NCBI RefSeq assembly: GCF_964204865.1
Contig: NC_135255.1
Coordinates: forward strand, 7,097,135-7,161,134
Direction of reading: 5' to 3'
DNA from: Styela clava
Lineage: Eukaryota; Chordata; Ascidiacea; Stolidobranchia; Styelidae
Length of the DNA stretch: 64,000 nucleotides
The notes beneath the pieces were generated by a model. That model was given only the letters and a program-made list of their open reading frames with translations. It had not been told where the DNA came from and did no database searches. The position numbers were made by a program, and so were the translations under genes. Positions within the stretch are counted from its first letter, which is position 1; each line of letters begins with the position of its first letter. Positions 50,325 through 61,863 of this stretch are shown here, piece by piece.

Positions 50325-50536
50325 TAGCAAACTGCTATGAGTTTCCAGCGTCCATGCACAATGCATCTGGATCACATACATCAATTCCATGTGTTCACAA
50401 TGGGGAACAATGTGGGGACAATGTAACATTAATTGTTCGACGGTTTCGTTTTCCAGGCAAGTATTGCAAAGGTCATTGTCGCGAAGTCCAATTTTGTGGA
50501 GATGATAGTTTAAAAAAACGACAGACCTGTTTGTAG
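50325..50536 (+). CDS. Orphan cysteine-rich exon (possible last exon of an extracellular protein)
   Basis: After an acceptor-like pyrimidine tract and tatag, an open frame of 70 codons runs to a TAG. It encodes seven cysteines (NCYEF, PCVHNGEQCGDN, YCKGHCREVQFCGDD, QTCL) and an NxS glycosylation site. Such cysteine density is unusual for chance translation in this AT-rich DNA. No upstream exon was found, and I do not recognise the fold. It could be a pseudogene fragment. Confidence 0.3.
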
Positions 50537-50567
50537 TCTGATTAAGATTATTTCATATATTCTAGAT

Positions 50568-50640
50568 CAGGGTTTCCCAAACTGGGGTCCGCGACGACTA
50601 ATCAGGGGGTCCGTAGCGGTATTAAGAGTCTGAAATATAT
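50568..50640. mobile_element. hAT-type left terminus fragment
   Basis: CAGGGTTTCCCAAACTGGGG, followed by TCCGCGACG, is typical of a hAT end and related to the end of the element at 27428. No matching right end was found nearby. Confidence 0.5.
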
Positions 50641-51778
50641 ATATATTATATAATCATAATGTATATCCACTGTTACATAGACATTCGTAAGCAAGATAAA
50701 GACTCGCTTTTAACGTCTGCGAGGTAGACGTTCGTTACAGAGCTACATAGTCGGTAATAATTGACTGCATGCGTTATTGAGTTATCACCAGTCGAGAACT
50801 TGTGCCACTTCGCCAAGATTATTTGAGCCTCGTTGCTGCAGGAAAGAGGCGTGAAGCCCAGTTAATTGTATTGCGACTATCCATGTATACACAATTAACT
50901 TAGTTCCACTACTTCCACATGTTCAATTAGTACCGACAGTCCATATATCGAGGTGCAAATAGATCATGATTTAATCGAATTGCCCTTAGCCTACCAATAT
51001 TTAACGTTGATCATCATGAATCTATAGCAAAATAAAGGGAAGCATTTCGTAATAAAACTGCTCGACTGTTCCAAACAACGATATATATGTGAAATGTAGA
51101 ATTTACTACGAGAACAATATGATATAAAAGACCATTATTTTTAAGATCAAATCTCATAAAATTATCAGTACTTCAACCGTTAACATAATTCGAAAAGAGT
51201 CAACAAAAATTCATACGATTGTAAATATTGTTATATAACTGAACGGCGAATAAGCGCTACCGCGATACACCATTACGTGATATTTTTTGGGGAAAATATT
51301 TCTATAGGCAGAACAACATGGCGGATCTTTTCATAATGCTCAAAGATAATAGTTGGTTTGCAATTCATAGTCTCTAAACTAAACTATCTTTATTCCGACT
51401 TCATATTTTCATAGCAACCCCATTAAAAGATTTCTATTCTGACAGTAAGATCGAGTCGAGTTTCATTTTTAACCCTTCATACATAATAAAGTTTTAATTT
51501 AATTTTTGCGAGTTTCAAATGTCCTGCACTGCATTTCACAATAGTTTTGTTCTAATATTACATACTGCATTGGGAATTGTGTGTTCTGAAAACTACTTCT
51601 TTATTGAATGTACTCTTTAGAACGCATTTATGAAAAATTCAAAGCGTAAATATTTAATTAAAACAAATTAATACAGTGGAAATAGTGCGTAATTCAGTAA
51701 TATTAATTCATGCAAAACTTGTTTTTTAATTCGAGTGGATCGTGCGTCACTATTGCGTACCAGTTACATCGTCTAGTT

Positions 51779-52310
51779 TAGGGGTGGACAACCTTTTTCG
51801 GCTTGCGTGCCAAAATCGGCTGAATTTAACGACAAGTTCTTCCGTGTGCCGACCAAAATTAAAAACAATTCTTTGCTACTTTCAAAGCAAAGATACACAA
51901 TAATAAACCTTTTAAACATGTGCAGACAGATTCACTATTGGGGAAAATATCAGTCCGACAAATAAATTTGATTCCTTTTCTTATTATATAAATATTAGTG
52001 AGGCTTCTGCTGCTGCATTACCTCTGATAGAGATTTACATTGGGTTTATATTCTTTAACTTTCGAAGAAATAAACGAACTACTGGTTTCATCTTTCAGAC
52101 TACTCTTATTACAAGATTTAATAAAGTTCATAACTAAGAACAGAGATTCACAAGCATATGTAGATGAAAACATGGAGAGTAATTCAGTTGCAAAGTTTTT
52201 AAGAGATGGAAAATTTTTGGTAATGGCATCCCAATCACGCAATAGTTCGTTTTCTGCACTTCTCTCTGTATTTCCTTCCATAATCTTTTTTGAAATAATT
52301 TGATAACCGT
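51779..52310 (-). mobile_element. Truncated hAT element with transposase C-terminus
   Basis: The left end TAGGGGTGGACAACCTTTTT is a degraded CAGGGGTGG-type hAT terminus. The element's coding part reads on the minus strand (52018-52281). The other terminus was not found. It inserted into duplication copy B or was present in the gap. Confidence 0.65.
52018..52281 (-). pseudogene. hAT transposase C-terminal fragment (ZBED5/FAM200-like)
   Basis: An 87-codon open frame encodes FPSLKNFATELLSMFSSTYACESLFLVMNFIK, split here as FPSLKNFATELLSMF and STYACESLFLVMNFIK, the hAT dimerisation region of the ZBED5/FAM200 type. The frame stops at a TGA/TAG-type end at 52018, and the N-terminal ~80% of the protein is missing. 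It belongs to a different hAT family from the ZMYM1-like copies. Confidence 0.7.
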
Positions 52311-52618
52311 AAGTTTTGTGTATGTTGTTTTACTATGAATAAATTTCTTATACGAGTACTATGAGATAGGAGTCACTGATTAACAGCATAGACCTAAATT
52401 TGCCTGGTCCGTATTAATTAGCGATGAATGATTTTAATTTTTTTCTTCCATCATAGCATCTCTTCGTCGGCATTGACCATCATTGGGAATATCTAACTGA
52501 TGAAGCAGCATACTAGTGACCTGGAGTACCAAGACTTTATGGAAGAGTTATGGCTGTTCTAGCTATTCCTCACGAGAGGGGTATCAAGACACATATTTTC
52601 AATAACGATGTTAAATTG

Positions 52619-52821
52619 GGTTCCATTACATTTGAACCCACGTACATTTGAACCCATGACAATTGCACCTATATGCTATTGCACCTATGGAATTTTTTTT
52701 GTTTCACGGATAGTTAAACCCATACTAACCCTAACCCATGGGCTTTAGCACCCGCATATAGATTGAACCCGTGGATATACGCATGGGTTCAAATGTACAT
52801 GGGTTCAAATGTACGGTCACC
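52619..52821. mobile_element. Foldback, MULE-like non-autonomous insertion with 9-bp target duplication
   Basis: The uninterrupted copy 1 shows the empty site. The insertion is flanked by GTTAAATTG at 52610-52618 and 52822-52830. Its ends are ~38-bp inverted repeats starting GGT and built from two units of ATGTACATTTGAACCC type. The interior holds more diverged units and a short CTAACCCTAACCC stretch. A 9-bp duplication is typical of Mutator-like elements; no coding capacity. Confidence 0.78.
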
Positions 52822-52831
52822 GTTAAATTGG

Positions 52832-53849
52832 TGTGCATAACAATGTAAAAAATGCGCATGAGGAAAATCTTCTTTTATATAAACTTGAACACCATGTTTC
52901 GACCCACTTATGACTGCCGCGCCGCGTCATAAGTTTGAGCTATCAATTTTGACTTCGCGTTGTAAGGCTGTAACACTTCTTTCAGTACAGCCGATATCCC
53001 GCAAGCCGTGCGATCAACGATTGGTACAAAGCTGTGAAATCTCTCGGTAGGTTTACCATCTTTCACAAACCGAAAAATCACAGCCAGTTGGGAAACGCAC
53101 GTGATGTCAGTTGTCTCGTCAGACTGAATCGAAAGGAACTGGCGATTCTCAATTTCCAGAGCCAAATGTTGTAAATAAATTTTATACATTGAGTCGAGCA
53201 AATCATTTTGGATATCTTTAGATGTCCCGTTCGAAACAGTTGCGGCATCAAGATGATCTCTCAATACTGTATCTAGGGATGCGGTGTATCCACCATATCC
53301 AAAAATACCCCTCTATTAGAAGAGCCAGCCCGTTCATTGCCCACGTAGGGACAGCTCGTGACAACCAATGAACTTCAAAACATCTATCAATCGACCGAGA
53401 ACATGGCGGTTTTTCTCGACGTTTTGGTTGTGCCGACGAATAGAAACCGCGCGTCCTTCATCCAACTGTGCTGCAATATTAACATTTCCGAATGTTCGGT
53501 ATTTTACTGCATTGTCCAGATGCTCCATAGAAGATTGCTGATCCCTGGCACGCTCGGAAAGATGTTTAAGATCTCTAAAACCAAATTTACACCAACGCGA
53601 GTCACGGGCGGTAGCAAAAAGTAGGCAATAAAAACAAAAAAGTGCATTTTTGTCCTCGCTGTAACACAACCATTCGTGTTTTTTATACCAGGTTTCTGCG
53701 CAGAATGTACGCCGACGCTTTCCTCCGTCATGGGATTGTTCCAGTGAACAATTTTTTGGTTGATAAGGCCCAAGACGTTGTTCCTCTAATTTTTGTTCCA
53801 GCGGCAGCTGCAAAAACGGAGTGCGAAGTAGTGCATCAACCTTATTCAT
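52832..53849 (-). pseudogene. hAT transposase N-terminal part, copy 2
   Basis: Starts at ATG 53847-53849 and encodes the zinc-finger-like N-terminus (open to 53334) and then part of the RNase H-like core (52908-53264). Frameshifts lie near 53290 and 52915. The N-terminal frame is intact here, while copy 1 carries an 8-bp deletion. The C-terminus, including the dimerisation motif, is lost. Confidence 0.8.
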
Positions 53850-54649
53850 TATGAGGTCTAAGGCTAAGAAATGCGAAGCCGGAAAGAAGTGAGGAGCTCA
53901 AAAGGAATGTGGAAAATCGAAAGCAAATGGGCTAAAGGTCTCTAACTGATTCAAATAGCGAAACAAGCGATAAAAACGAAGGCGAGGAAACTATCAACTC
54001 TTCAAGCAACCAACGAACGAGAAGGAATGCGTGAATGTCAACACGTTGTTGTAAGAAACGTCGGCATTGTGTCGTCATAATTTCGGGGCTAGCCCCCGAT
54101 CGGCCCCGATGATTTAGTAAAAGAAACAGAAAACAAACGAGACAAACGCGGCGAGTGGAAGATAAAAGAGAGAATACGATATTACAATAAGCAACCGGGG
54201 CAAAATCGGCGTCGCCCCGTCGACGTTCGGCGAAGGCTTTGCGAGCGAAAAATGAACCATGTCGGGAGAATATGACTAGTGTAGACAGTCTGTGCAACCG
54301 ATATTGAGGTATTTTTCGAATATTTTTTATTATACCGAAAAAATGCCCCGGTTGGCCCTATTCACGCGCCGCCACTGGGTTATACGCTGTTTGTTCAAGT
54401 TGTATTACTTACTTTCGTGCATACTGGATTGTAGCAGTAAAAGCCTCTTCATGTGTTGCTTTGGGGAAAGATTAGCAAGTTCAGGAACTTGCAGATAGAG
54501 ACGGGACACCACATATAAGTAAAGTTATACATATATATAAGAGTTTATACACGAACTTACATGCAAACATGTACCAAAATTATATCACACCAGCCCAACC
54601 TATTTTTAAAATAAGCATCTCGAACTTCATAAAAATATCGAAGTCTGCG

Positions 54650-56600
54650 CGTTTTATTTTCCAAACCCCATAAGTATATTTCACATTACTTTGGTCTTGA
54701 TATTACATACTACAGTTAGTTTGTTGGGAATTGGGAATTATTTCTATATTACGTATATGCATTAAATTCCATCAGTACGTATTCGTTAAAAATTCAAAAC
54801 GTAAAATTCAAATGAAAACAAATTAATAATGTGAAAGACGTTGTGAAATTTCAACTGTATCATTAAATATGTTGGAATGTTAATTAATATATGAAAAATA
54901 AAAGTTTTTTGGAACCATTTTTTAAACTAAAAAAGCCCCGGTGAAATGAAACTTTATATACAAACGGTCAATATAATTTGGCGAATAGTATTTGACAGTG
55001 TTAAAGAGGTTGTTGTTGAGTTCGAATAAAGTATGTTTGAAGTTTTGCACTAATATATACTTTTATTACAATTGAGTACGAGGAATGTTGCACAATGCTT
55101 CCCACTAGTGATGTTTTAAAAATACAATAACAATCTGATTCTGACAGGAATGTAGTTAAAATGATTTATGAGATGCAATCACTAATACAGAGCAACAACA
55201 AATGAAAAGCTTCCACATATTTATTGAATCCGTTCATGTAATCAGACCAAAGATACAAGAAGCTCTAGAAATGAATACTGTGGGTTTCATGAGTGATCTT
55301 GTCCATGCCTAAATAATTGATACTTCATACCAATAAATGAAACTTAATTTTAGATATTTTACCCATAGTAGCTGCGTAATTTCATTTCGATAAACAAAAC
55401 GTTATTGTTTTTCCAACTGTTGAAAAATTCTCCAAAGTATGTTTTAATTTTCTGTGATGAACTCTAAACATTGTTGGAAGCTCATTTTGAAATTTGACCA
55501 AACAATCATTTTTTTTCCAAAATTGGATACATTGATAAACACGGGATGTCAAGTTACTTTCGATATGAAATATCCACGGATACCTAGAATATGTATGAAA
55601 CTGTGGATATTGTGACCAAATCAGAGTATCAAGAACATCATGTCATATGACCCGTAAGACAGACTCTTCAAGATATGCTTTTAACGATTAAAGATATGTC
55701 TTTACTTACCGATGTTGATCGGTAAGTATGTTGATAGGTATTTGTCTGTTTGTTTGTCTGTTAGATACACGCGACATCTCACGAAAGCGAGGTTGAATCT
55801 GCTCCAAATTTTGTGCATTCATCATATCTCGGACCAGAAGCCTATTGATTTTGGATGAATTATGTCGTATATGTAGCGAGTTATTAATTAATTACGATTA
55901 ATACCGATGTTGATCGGTAAGTATGTTGATAGGTATTTGTCTGTTGGTTTGTCTGTCTGTTAGATACACGTGATATCTCACGATAGCGAGGTTGAATCTG
56001 CTCCAAATTTTGTGCATTCATCATATCTCGGACCAGAAGCCTATTGATTATGGATGAATTAATTATTTAGTAATTATTTATGAATTAATTATTCATTAAT
56101 TAATTAATGATGCGACACGTGGTGTCGCTATTGGGCAAGAGCAAAGGATACACGCCGCTAGATCGACAAGTCGGCGGTCTCCGATCGCTATCTCGTTACT
56201 ATTACAATCCGTATCTTTGGGTAGACTGAGTTATCATTGCTAAGCATGTTTACCTTTTGGTATAATTCCAGAAACAAGAATTCAAGCACTCACATATAAT
56301 TGAAATTACACAAACTATAATCTTAAAGTGCTGATGAAAGTATCATCGTCTTATTCGATTAAAGAATGTTGTCAACCCACTGATTAACACCAGAGATCTA
56401 TCATGCATGGTTCATATGAATTAAATAATAATAACATTTACCGTGTATTTAAAATAATATATCAACTTTAGTTATTTTTTGCATCATAGCATAGCATCTC
56501 ATCATTCACATGACCTTTGACAAATAACATATGTGGATAACATACGGTATCTACCTAATGATTAAGCAGACTGTATAGTGCGCTGTACCAAGACTATGTA
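54650..56600 (+). repeat. Segmental duplication, copy C
   Basis: Matches copy A in order: ATTACATACT (54700), CAAATTAATAATG (54820), TTATTACAATTGAGTACG (55062), CACTAATACAGAGCAACAAC (55180) and CATAGCATCTCATCA (56490), then GTATAGTGCGCTG (56573). It also contains the 195-bp tandem pair at 55707-56062, absent from copy A. Confidence 0.68.
55707..56062 (+). repeat. 195-bp-period tandem duplication
   Basis: Two units starting TACCGATGTTGATCGGTAAG (55707 and 55902) share TTTGTCTGT runs, GCGAGGTTGAATCTGCTCC and ATATCTCGGACCAGAAGCC with few differences. Each opens with a short palindrome (TACCGA...TCGGTA). The second unit is followed by ATTAAT-rich DNA and GCGACACGTGGTGTCGC (56113-56129), another palindrome. 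Confidence 0.8.
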
Positions 56601-58506
56601 AGAATATGAAATATGAAATGCACGCTTTCACAGCGAATATATATCCCTTACCAAAGAAACGACATAACTCGCTTTGGACATACAATTCATCAAAATTCTA
56701 ACTGCGTTTTGCTTATATAAACGTTCATTGTAGGCTATTTTTACTTATATTCACGGTAAATATCGATCGAAAGTCCATTAGATTTGTTTATATAGAGTCT
56801 ATAGACGACTCACGTAATGAAGAAAATTGTCGCTTGGCTTGAGATACCATATTTGATAGTACATTTTGAATACATTAAAAACAATATTGAGCGAGTGCGA
56901 CTACTTCATCGTGGTTAACACTGAACCACAAAAGTATATCTTCGAAGTAGAAAATTTCAAAATGTCGGATAAGGTTATGTAAACCGTTCACAAGAGAATT
57001 TTAAGCATCTATGCAGAATCATATTATTAAATACCTTACCGTTGCCATAGCTACGATGTATTTATTTTAGTGAATTCTGTGAACCTGTTAAATAATATTA
57101 GCCCTTTAGCTCAGTATACGCAAGAATTAGATTTGTATTTTAAGAAACAGAGGAAATCAACTGTGATGTCATATTAGATTGCAGCTAATTCGTGATGACT
57201 ATGTCATAACCAGTGTTTTTATTTAATGTAAATTGTAGTACTGCGTCATAAATAAAAATCTACATAAACTACAAGATTGCAGTTATAAGGAAGTATAGTC
57301 GTCAGTAACTTGAATTCAAAAACAAGGTAATAAAGTCTAAGCTGTATTAAAACGTCATGGTACCAGAAAATGTCACGTTGGCGCGACACGAGGCGACGAA
57401 ACTGTATACAAACTAGAATATTCGATGTAATTTAATAGTAGGGGAAGGTGGGGCACGTTGGGACATGGGGTACAGTGGAAAATCAGCTCTCACACTAATA
57501 CTGTATCCGCAATCCGGTCCGCGGCTCGATGTTTTAATCCGCCCACCGCAAACGGCAACAGACGGGTCGAGCGATGCAAGCTATGAGGTGAAATTGGTTT
57601 TGGGAGGCTGAAACTAAAATTTCACTATTCCAGTTTTTTCTTTTTTTTACTTCAGCCTTTCCAACATGACAAGCCATCGTCTGATATTTTTCGGCCTTAG
57701 TCCACTGTAATATATTCATAACGTTGGCGAGTGGATGTGCCTTCCGAATTTCTATTATCCGTGTAATAAATATTCAACTATTGAATATTTAATACACGGT
57801 GGCAACACATTAAGCATCTCACGTAATTTATTGAAGGAGGAAGTCAAAATCGTTTGAATATTATGCATCACCAATATCAATTTGAATATTATGCATCCTC
57901 TTCAAAATTGTAATGAAGAGAATCATTTTATATAGGTATAGAGCATATGCTATATTACTCAGGTATATTATATATACAGGTGGACAGGGTTTCGTTCAAC
58001 CTGATTAGAAAATCTGTTATGTCAAATTATGACGAAATGAATCCCTAAAATCATGCACTTCACCCACAGCAAATTGAAATACCAAAATTAGCAGTATGAA
58101 GAAAATACGTCTGTCAATGAGAGGCTGAATTGCGTTAGTCTAAATTGTTAATAAAAACGTAAAAACGTCATGCTTTTGACTCGAACTCAAATCTATAGGT
58201 CATTCGAAATGCCTACATAAGTTCCAGTACACACAGACAGTGTTATGCAAAACCGTTATTGTAGATCATCAGTGGGCGGAAGGAGGAGATAAGTTTAACG
58301 ATATTCAACTTGCGAGCTGCTGTGATACAAGTAAGGTATTTGGTTCAAACCATCGGAAAGTGTTTCCAGAGCACAAAATAAAGGTTTTATCATAAATGTA
58401 ATGCCAACAAACACTTGTTGTCAAGAATAATAAACCAATATCGTTCGCGGTTGATGTGATGTCCAATAGTTTGCTGACTAGTCGATACTTAAACCTGAGA
58501 CCAGTT
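56601..58506. other. Intergenic region upstream of the receptor-like gene
   Basis: No supported gene. A GGGGCACGTTGGGACATGGGG-type fragment near 57450 looks like part of a dispersed repeat, and ATTCAACTATTGAAT-type symmetry occurs near 57772. Confidence 0.4.
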
Positions 58507-58564
58507 ATGTATTGGGCCACCATCAGAACAGTTCGGCAAGCGATTCTGATATTTCTATTCTTCT
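58507..58564 (+). other. Possible signal-peptide exon of the receptor-like gene
   Basis: ATG at 58507 opens MYWATIRTVRQAILIFLFF, which looks like a signal peptide. A gt after 58564 would give phase 1, matching the first supported exon at 59159. However, the donor (TTCT/gtgatt) is weak, so this exon is a hypothesis. Confidence 0.3.
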
Positions 58565-59158
58565 GTGATTCATTGATAGTTATGTTGTGATGGCGTGAAT
58601 ATTATTATAAGCGTATCACCCCCTGATTACATTGCTTTCGTGATTAGGGAATATATGTACCACGTATGACTTAAAATGGGCGAAAGGGCAGCAGTATTTG
58701 GCATAACGCAGTAAAATTTAAATTAGGAATGCCATACGTTGTTTGGCTATTTGCACCATTGTCGTAATAAGTTCAAAAAAGACGGTCGAGCAAAATTATA
58801 TTCAATTTGAAATTGGCGTTGAATAATATATGTTTTATAAAAAGTAAATCAGATATAAAAAAAAATATACTTATACAACCTCTATCTGGATATTCAAGAG
58901 GTTACATATTTAAGGAGGTATTATTGCAGAGTTCGTGAAATATCGGAATCCAAAATCTTTTTCAGGTATCAAGGGTAATTCTTCAACGGAAACCATGCAA
59001 TTAATGAATTTTTGGATATTTTTCTGTGAGTACTCGAAAATATCGATATATGATGTGAAACATTTGTCTTTTAATTTAATGTTAAACTTTGTGATCAATC
59101 TTCATAAATAATAAATAGAGCAAATATATTGATAATAAAAACATCCTTTTTCTTTCAG

Positions 59159-61863
59159 TTTTTCTTCGCCAAGTGCAAAGTGATTGTTCCAGCCCGAGCA
59201 ATATCGCAAACGGAAAAAATATGATATCTGCTGACACTAATTATTTCTGGAACAAATGTTCGTGGAACTTTAATCTCCCCGGCGCTACCGCACTTTATCT
59301 ACAAGTCACTGAAATCAGATTAAATTCCTATATTTTTGTAAAATATTGCAGCGCGAAGCTTTATTTTAATAAAGGTATAAGAGTTTGCATTTAGAAAATA
59401 TTAGTGTCAATAGTTTTCATATTGTACGAAATGAATTCATTATTTTTGCTTTAAAAAAATGAGGGACACCATGCAGTGTGAAAATCCCAGAACTATACCA
59501 AATGAGACTAAAAATGTCTACACAAATTTCTGAACCATATAATATATAACCATCTTATGATTATATCTTGAAAAAATCATACATTATCTCATTGCTAAAA
59601 TATTTTATAACTTTAAGAATAAGAATAAAGTGTTTACAGTTTAAAGGGTTATTTTTTAGAAGAACTAAACAATTGCAAGAATGACGACAACTTCTGTGTT
59701 TTATATACGTCGAGTTCGTCATGTAGGATTTCATCAACAGCGTTTTCGACTTGCCATCATAGACGTGAGACTTCTAACATTTTAGTTAAGCTTGACGGAG
59801 CTGGATTGCTGAAAATGAGTTATCAATTTCTTCCATGCGTGCAAGGTATTTGTTGAAAGCATTAGTTACAATTTCTTAAATATTCACCTAAACTTACACA
59901 CCAAACAATGACTTGAAAAGATAAAATCTGCTTAGATATGTGTCAAAGTTTGGAGTATGTGCACAAAACACGGAAAATAAATTTCTCAATTCAAAAATAA
60001 AATGGGTCGTTGTAGTACCATAGGGAAGATTAGGACTCTATATTTCAGGCTTATTTTTAGACCATTATACATTGAATTTCATAAAAACTGACAATTTCTT
60101 TGATGACTAGGTTAAATATGGCGAAATTATACCCTGCAAACAATTAAAGAAAATTACATTGTGCAATTGTTGCTTTCTTTATTTGCAGTTGGTAATTTGC
60201 AATTGATTTTCGTAAAATTCTTGAAAATGATTGACTCACGTTGTTCGTAATAGAGAAAGATTCGTAGATGACAAAACTTCATATTTATGTCTAGATATTG
60301 AAAAGAATGGTTGGCATCGTTTGGACATCGTTCTATGCATGGATAATGCCACTTTCTCCAACCCAGAGAAACAGTGTCACTAACTGATACTGATACTGAT
60401 ACTGTTCCTCCAATAAATACATTGTGAGAAACCCTATTTGATATAATGTATGTTATCACATACATTTCGCTACTTATTTTATATTCAGACACAACTACAA
60501 ATACAATCGTAAACAAAACTTCCGTCGTTTATCCGACATCATCACCTGAAACCACGGATGACGCGGCAATTGCGACAACAACAACAAATAGAACATCAGG
60601 TAGCGTCACCATTTCGTTTGTAACATATACTTCATATTTTCTCTAATTACTTCACACAATAAGATTGGCGTTGTAGACGTAAAGATCATTTAGTATTATA
60701 TTATTATATATGTTTTCCAACGTTTCATGAATTTGTCATCTGCATGTTACAACTGACCAGATATACCTTGATCTATAGCGATTTATCCGTATTCGTATCA
60801 AAACTACATTAACAAATATGTATTATTGCGTAGGTGATAATTCATCTGTGTCACCAACATACATTATCCGTGACATGTCATCTCTCACGCCACCTATTGA
60901 TGGAGAAAATATAACTTCAACAACGATGATTATGCCACAGAGTGAGTGTTTTTAATATCAGAAAATTGGATTTCACATACGCGCGATGGACATATATGTG
61001 TATCAAAGCTATTTATTAGTTTGGTACAATACTTGTTGTCTATCCAAGCAATACGTTAACTTATGTTTTTTTGTTTGTTATTCAGCAACTTATTGGAACG
61101 TTCGTCAAACATCAAGAAATATAATGCCAGCGACAAGTGATAAAGATCCTACCAGAAATGATTCGAAAATAAATCTTGAAATATTGATACCAATTGCAAT
61201 CATATTGTCACTGGTTTTGATTGTCTCAGCAACAGTACTACTCTTTTATTGCAGGTATATCTCAAATAAAATACCAGTGATAACTGATAACTCTCTGCTG
61301 AGAATTTTTAAAACAAAGCAGGACGTAGTTGCAGTTCACAAACCAAGTTAATCGCATATTCAAAAAGTTTTAGTTCAGTTTTCATAGAGTTTCTCTAATC
61401 TAGTTTTAGCAACTTTAGTAAATTGTTATACCTTCATTGTCTCCTATCGATTTGTTACCTTTACTTCTTTCTATTTTGAAGCAGAAAAAATTCCACTAAA
61501 ACTATGTTTGGAGGCTCAGATACGGCAGTCGTTGATTGTAATATTGATCAAACCAATTCAAACAACCGAGCATCAGGGATGATTGATAATATCATTTACG
61601 CCACTTCCACCAACGATATTGCCAGTGACCATCCCGAAACCGTGGACAATATTCTCTACATGACTTCGGAGCAGGTGGTAAAGTCAGAATATAAAAAGAC
61701 TTCTGAAAATACAAGTGGTGTACAACCGGAATATGCGACTGTTAATAAAATCTTGAAACCAGGTAATGAAGAAGAAAAGAAGTTGAAAGAATGCGCAAAT
61801 GAAGAAAATTCAAAAACTTCTTCCAATATGCATTTATACGCAGTTGTACAAAAAGGAACATAA
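59159..61863 (+). CDS. Receptor-like type I membrane protein: CUB-like ectodomain, Thr-rich stalk, tyrosine-rich tail
   Basis: Six exons (59159-59374, 59660-59845, 60489-60599, 60834-60941, 61086-61254, 61485-61863) join with matching phases (1,1,1,1,2). The first two encode a divergent CUB-like domain: a leading cysteine, KCSWNFNLPG, LYLQVTEIRL and several more cysteines. The next exons encode a Thr/Ser-rich, N-glycosylatable stalk. Exon 5 carries the membrane segment (IPIAIILSLVLIVSATVLLFY). The last exon is the cytoplasmic tail, with DNIIYATS, DNILYMTS, SEYKKTS, PEYATVNK and HLYAVVQKG. The final two fit Yxx(V) SH2-type motifs, though position -2 is not the ITIM consensus. The role is probably extracellular recognition with tyrosine signalling. 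No orthologue is recognised. The 5' end (signal peptide) is uncertain. Confidence 0.7.

Larger units (their letters stand above)
51150..52560 (+). repeat. Segmental duplication, copy B
   Basis: Shares with copy A the CATACGATTGTAAAT (51217), GGCAGAACAACATGG (51308), CAAATTAATA (51663) and CATCATAGCATCTCTTC (52450) blocks in the same order. The part matching 48.2-48.7 kb is missing. A hAT fragment (51779-52310) sits in this copy. Confidence 0.65.
52571..54377 (-). mobile_element. ZMYM1-like hAT transposon, copy 2 (truncated)
   Basis: Nearly identical to the right-hand part of copy 1 (24790-26392). It ends with a better-preserved right terminus ACGCGCCGCCACTG at 54377. The left ~1.4 kb, including the transposase C-terminus and left terminus, is missing. 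It is interrupted by the insertion at 52619-52821. Confidence 0.85.

Noticed and set aside
52725-52738. CTAACCCTAACCC, telomere-like repeat
   Set aside because: Only two units, inside the foldback insertion; too short to indicate telomeric DNA.
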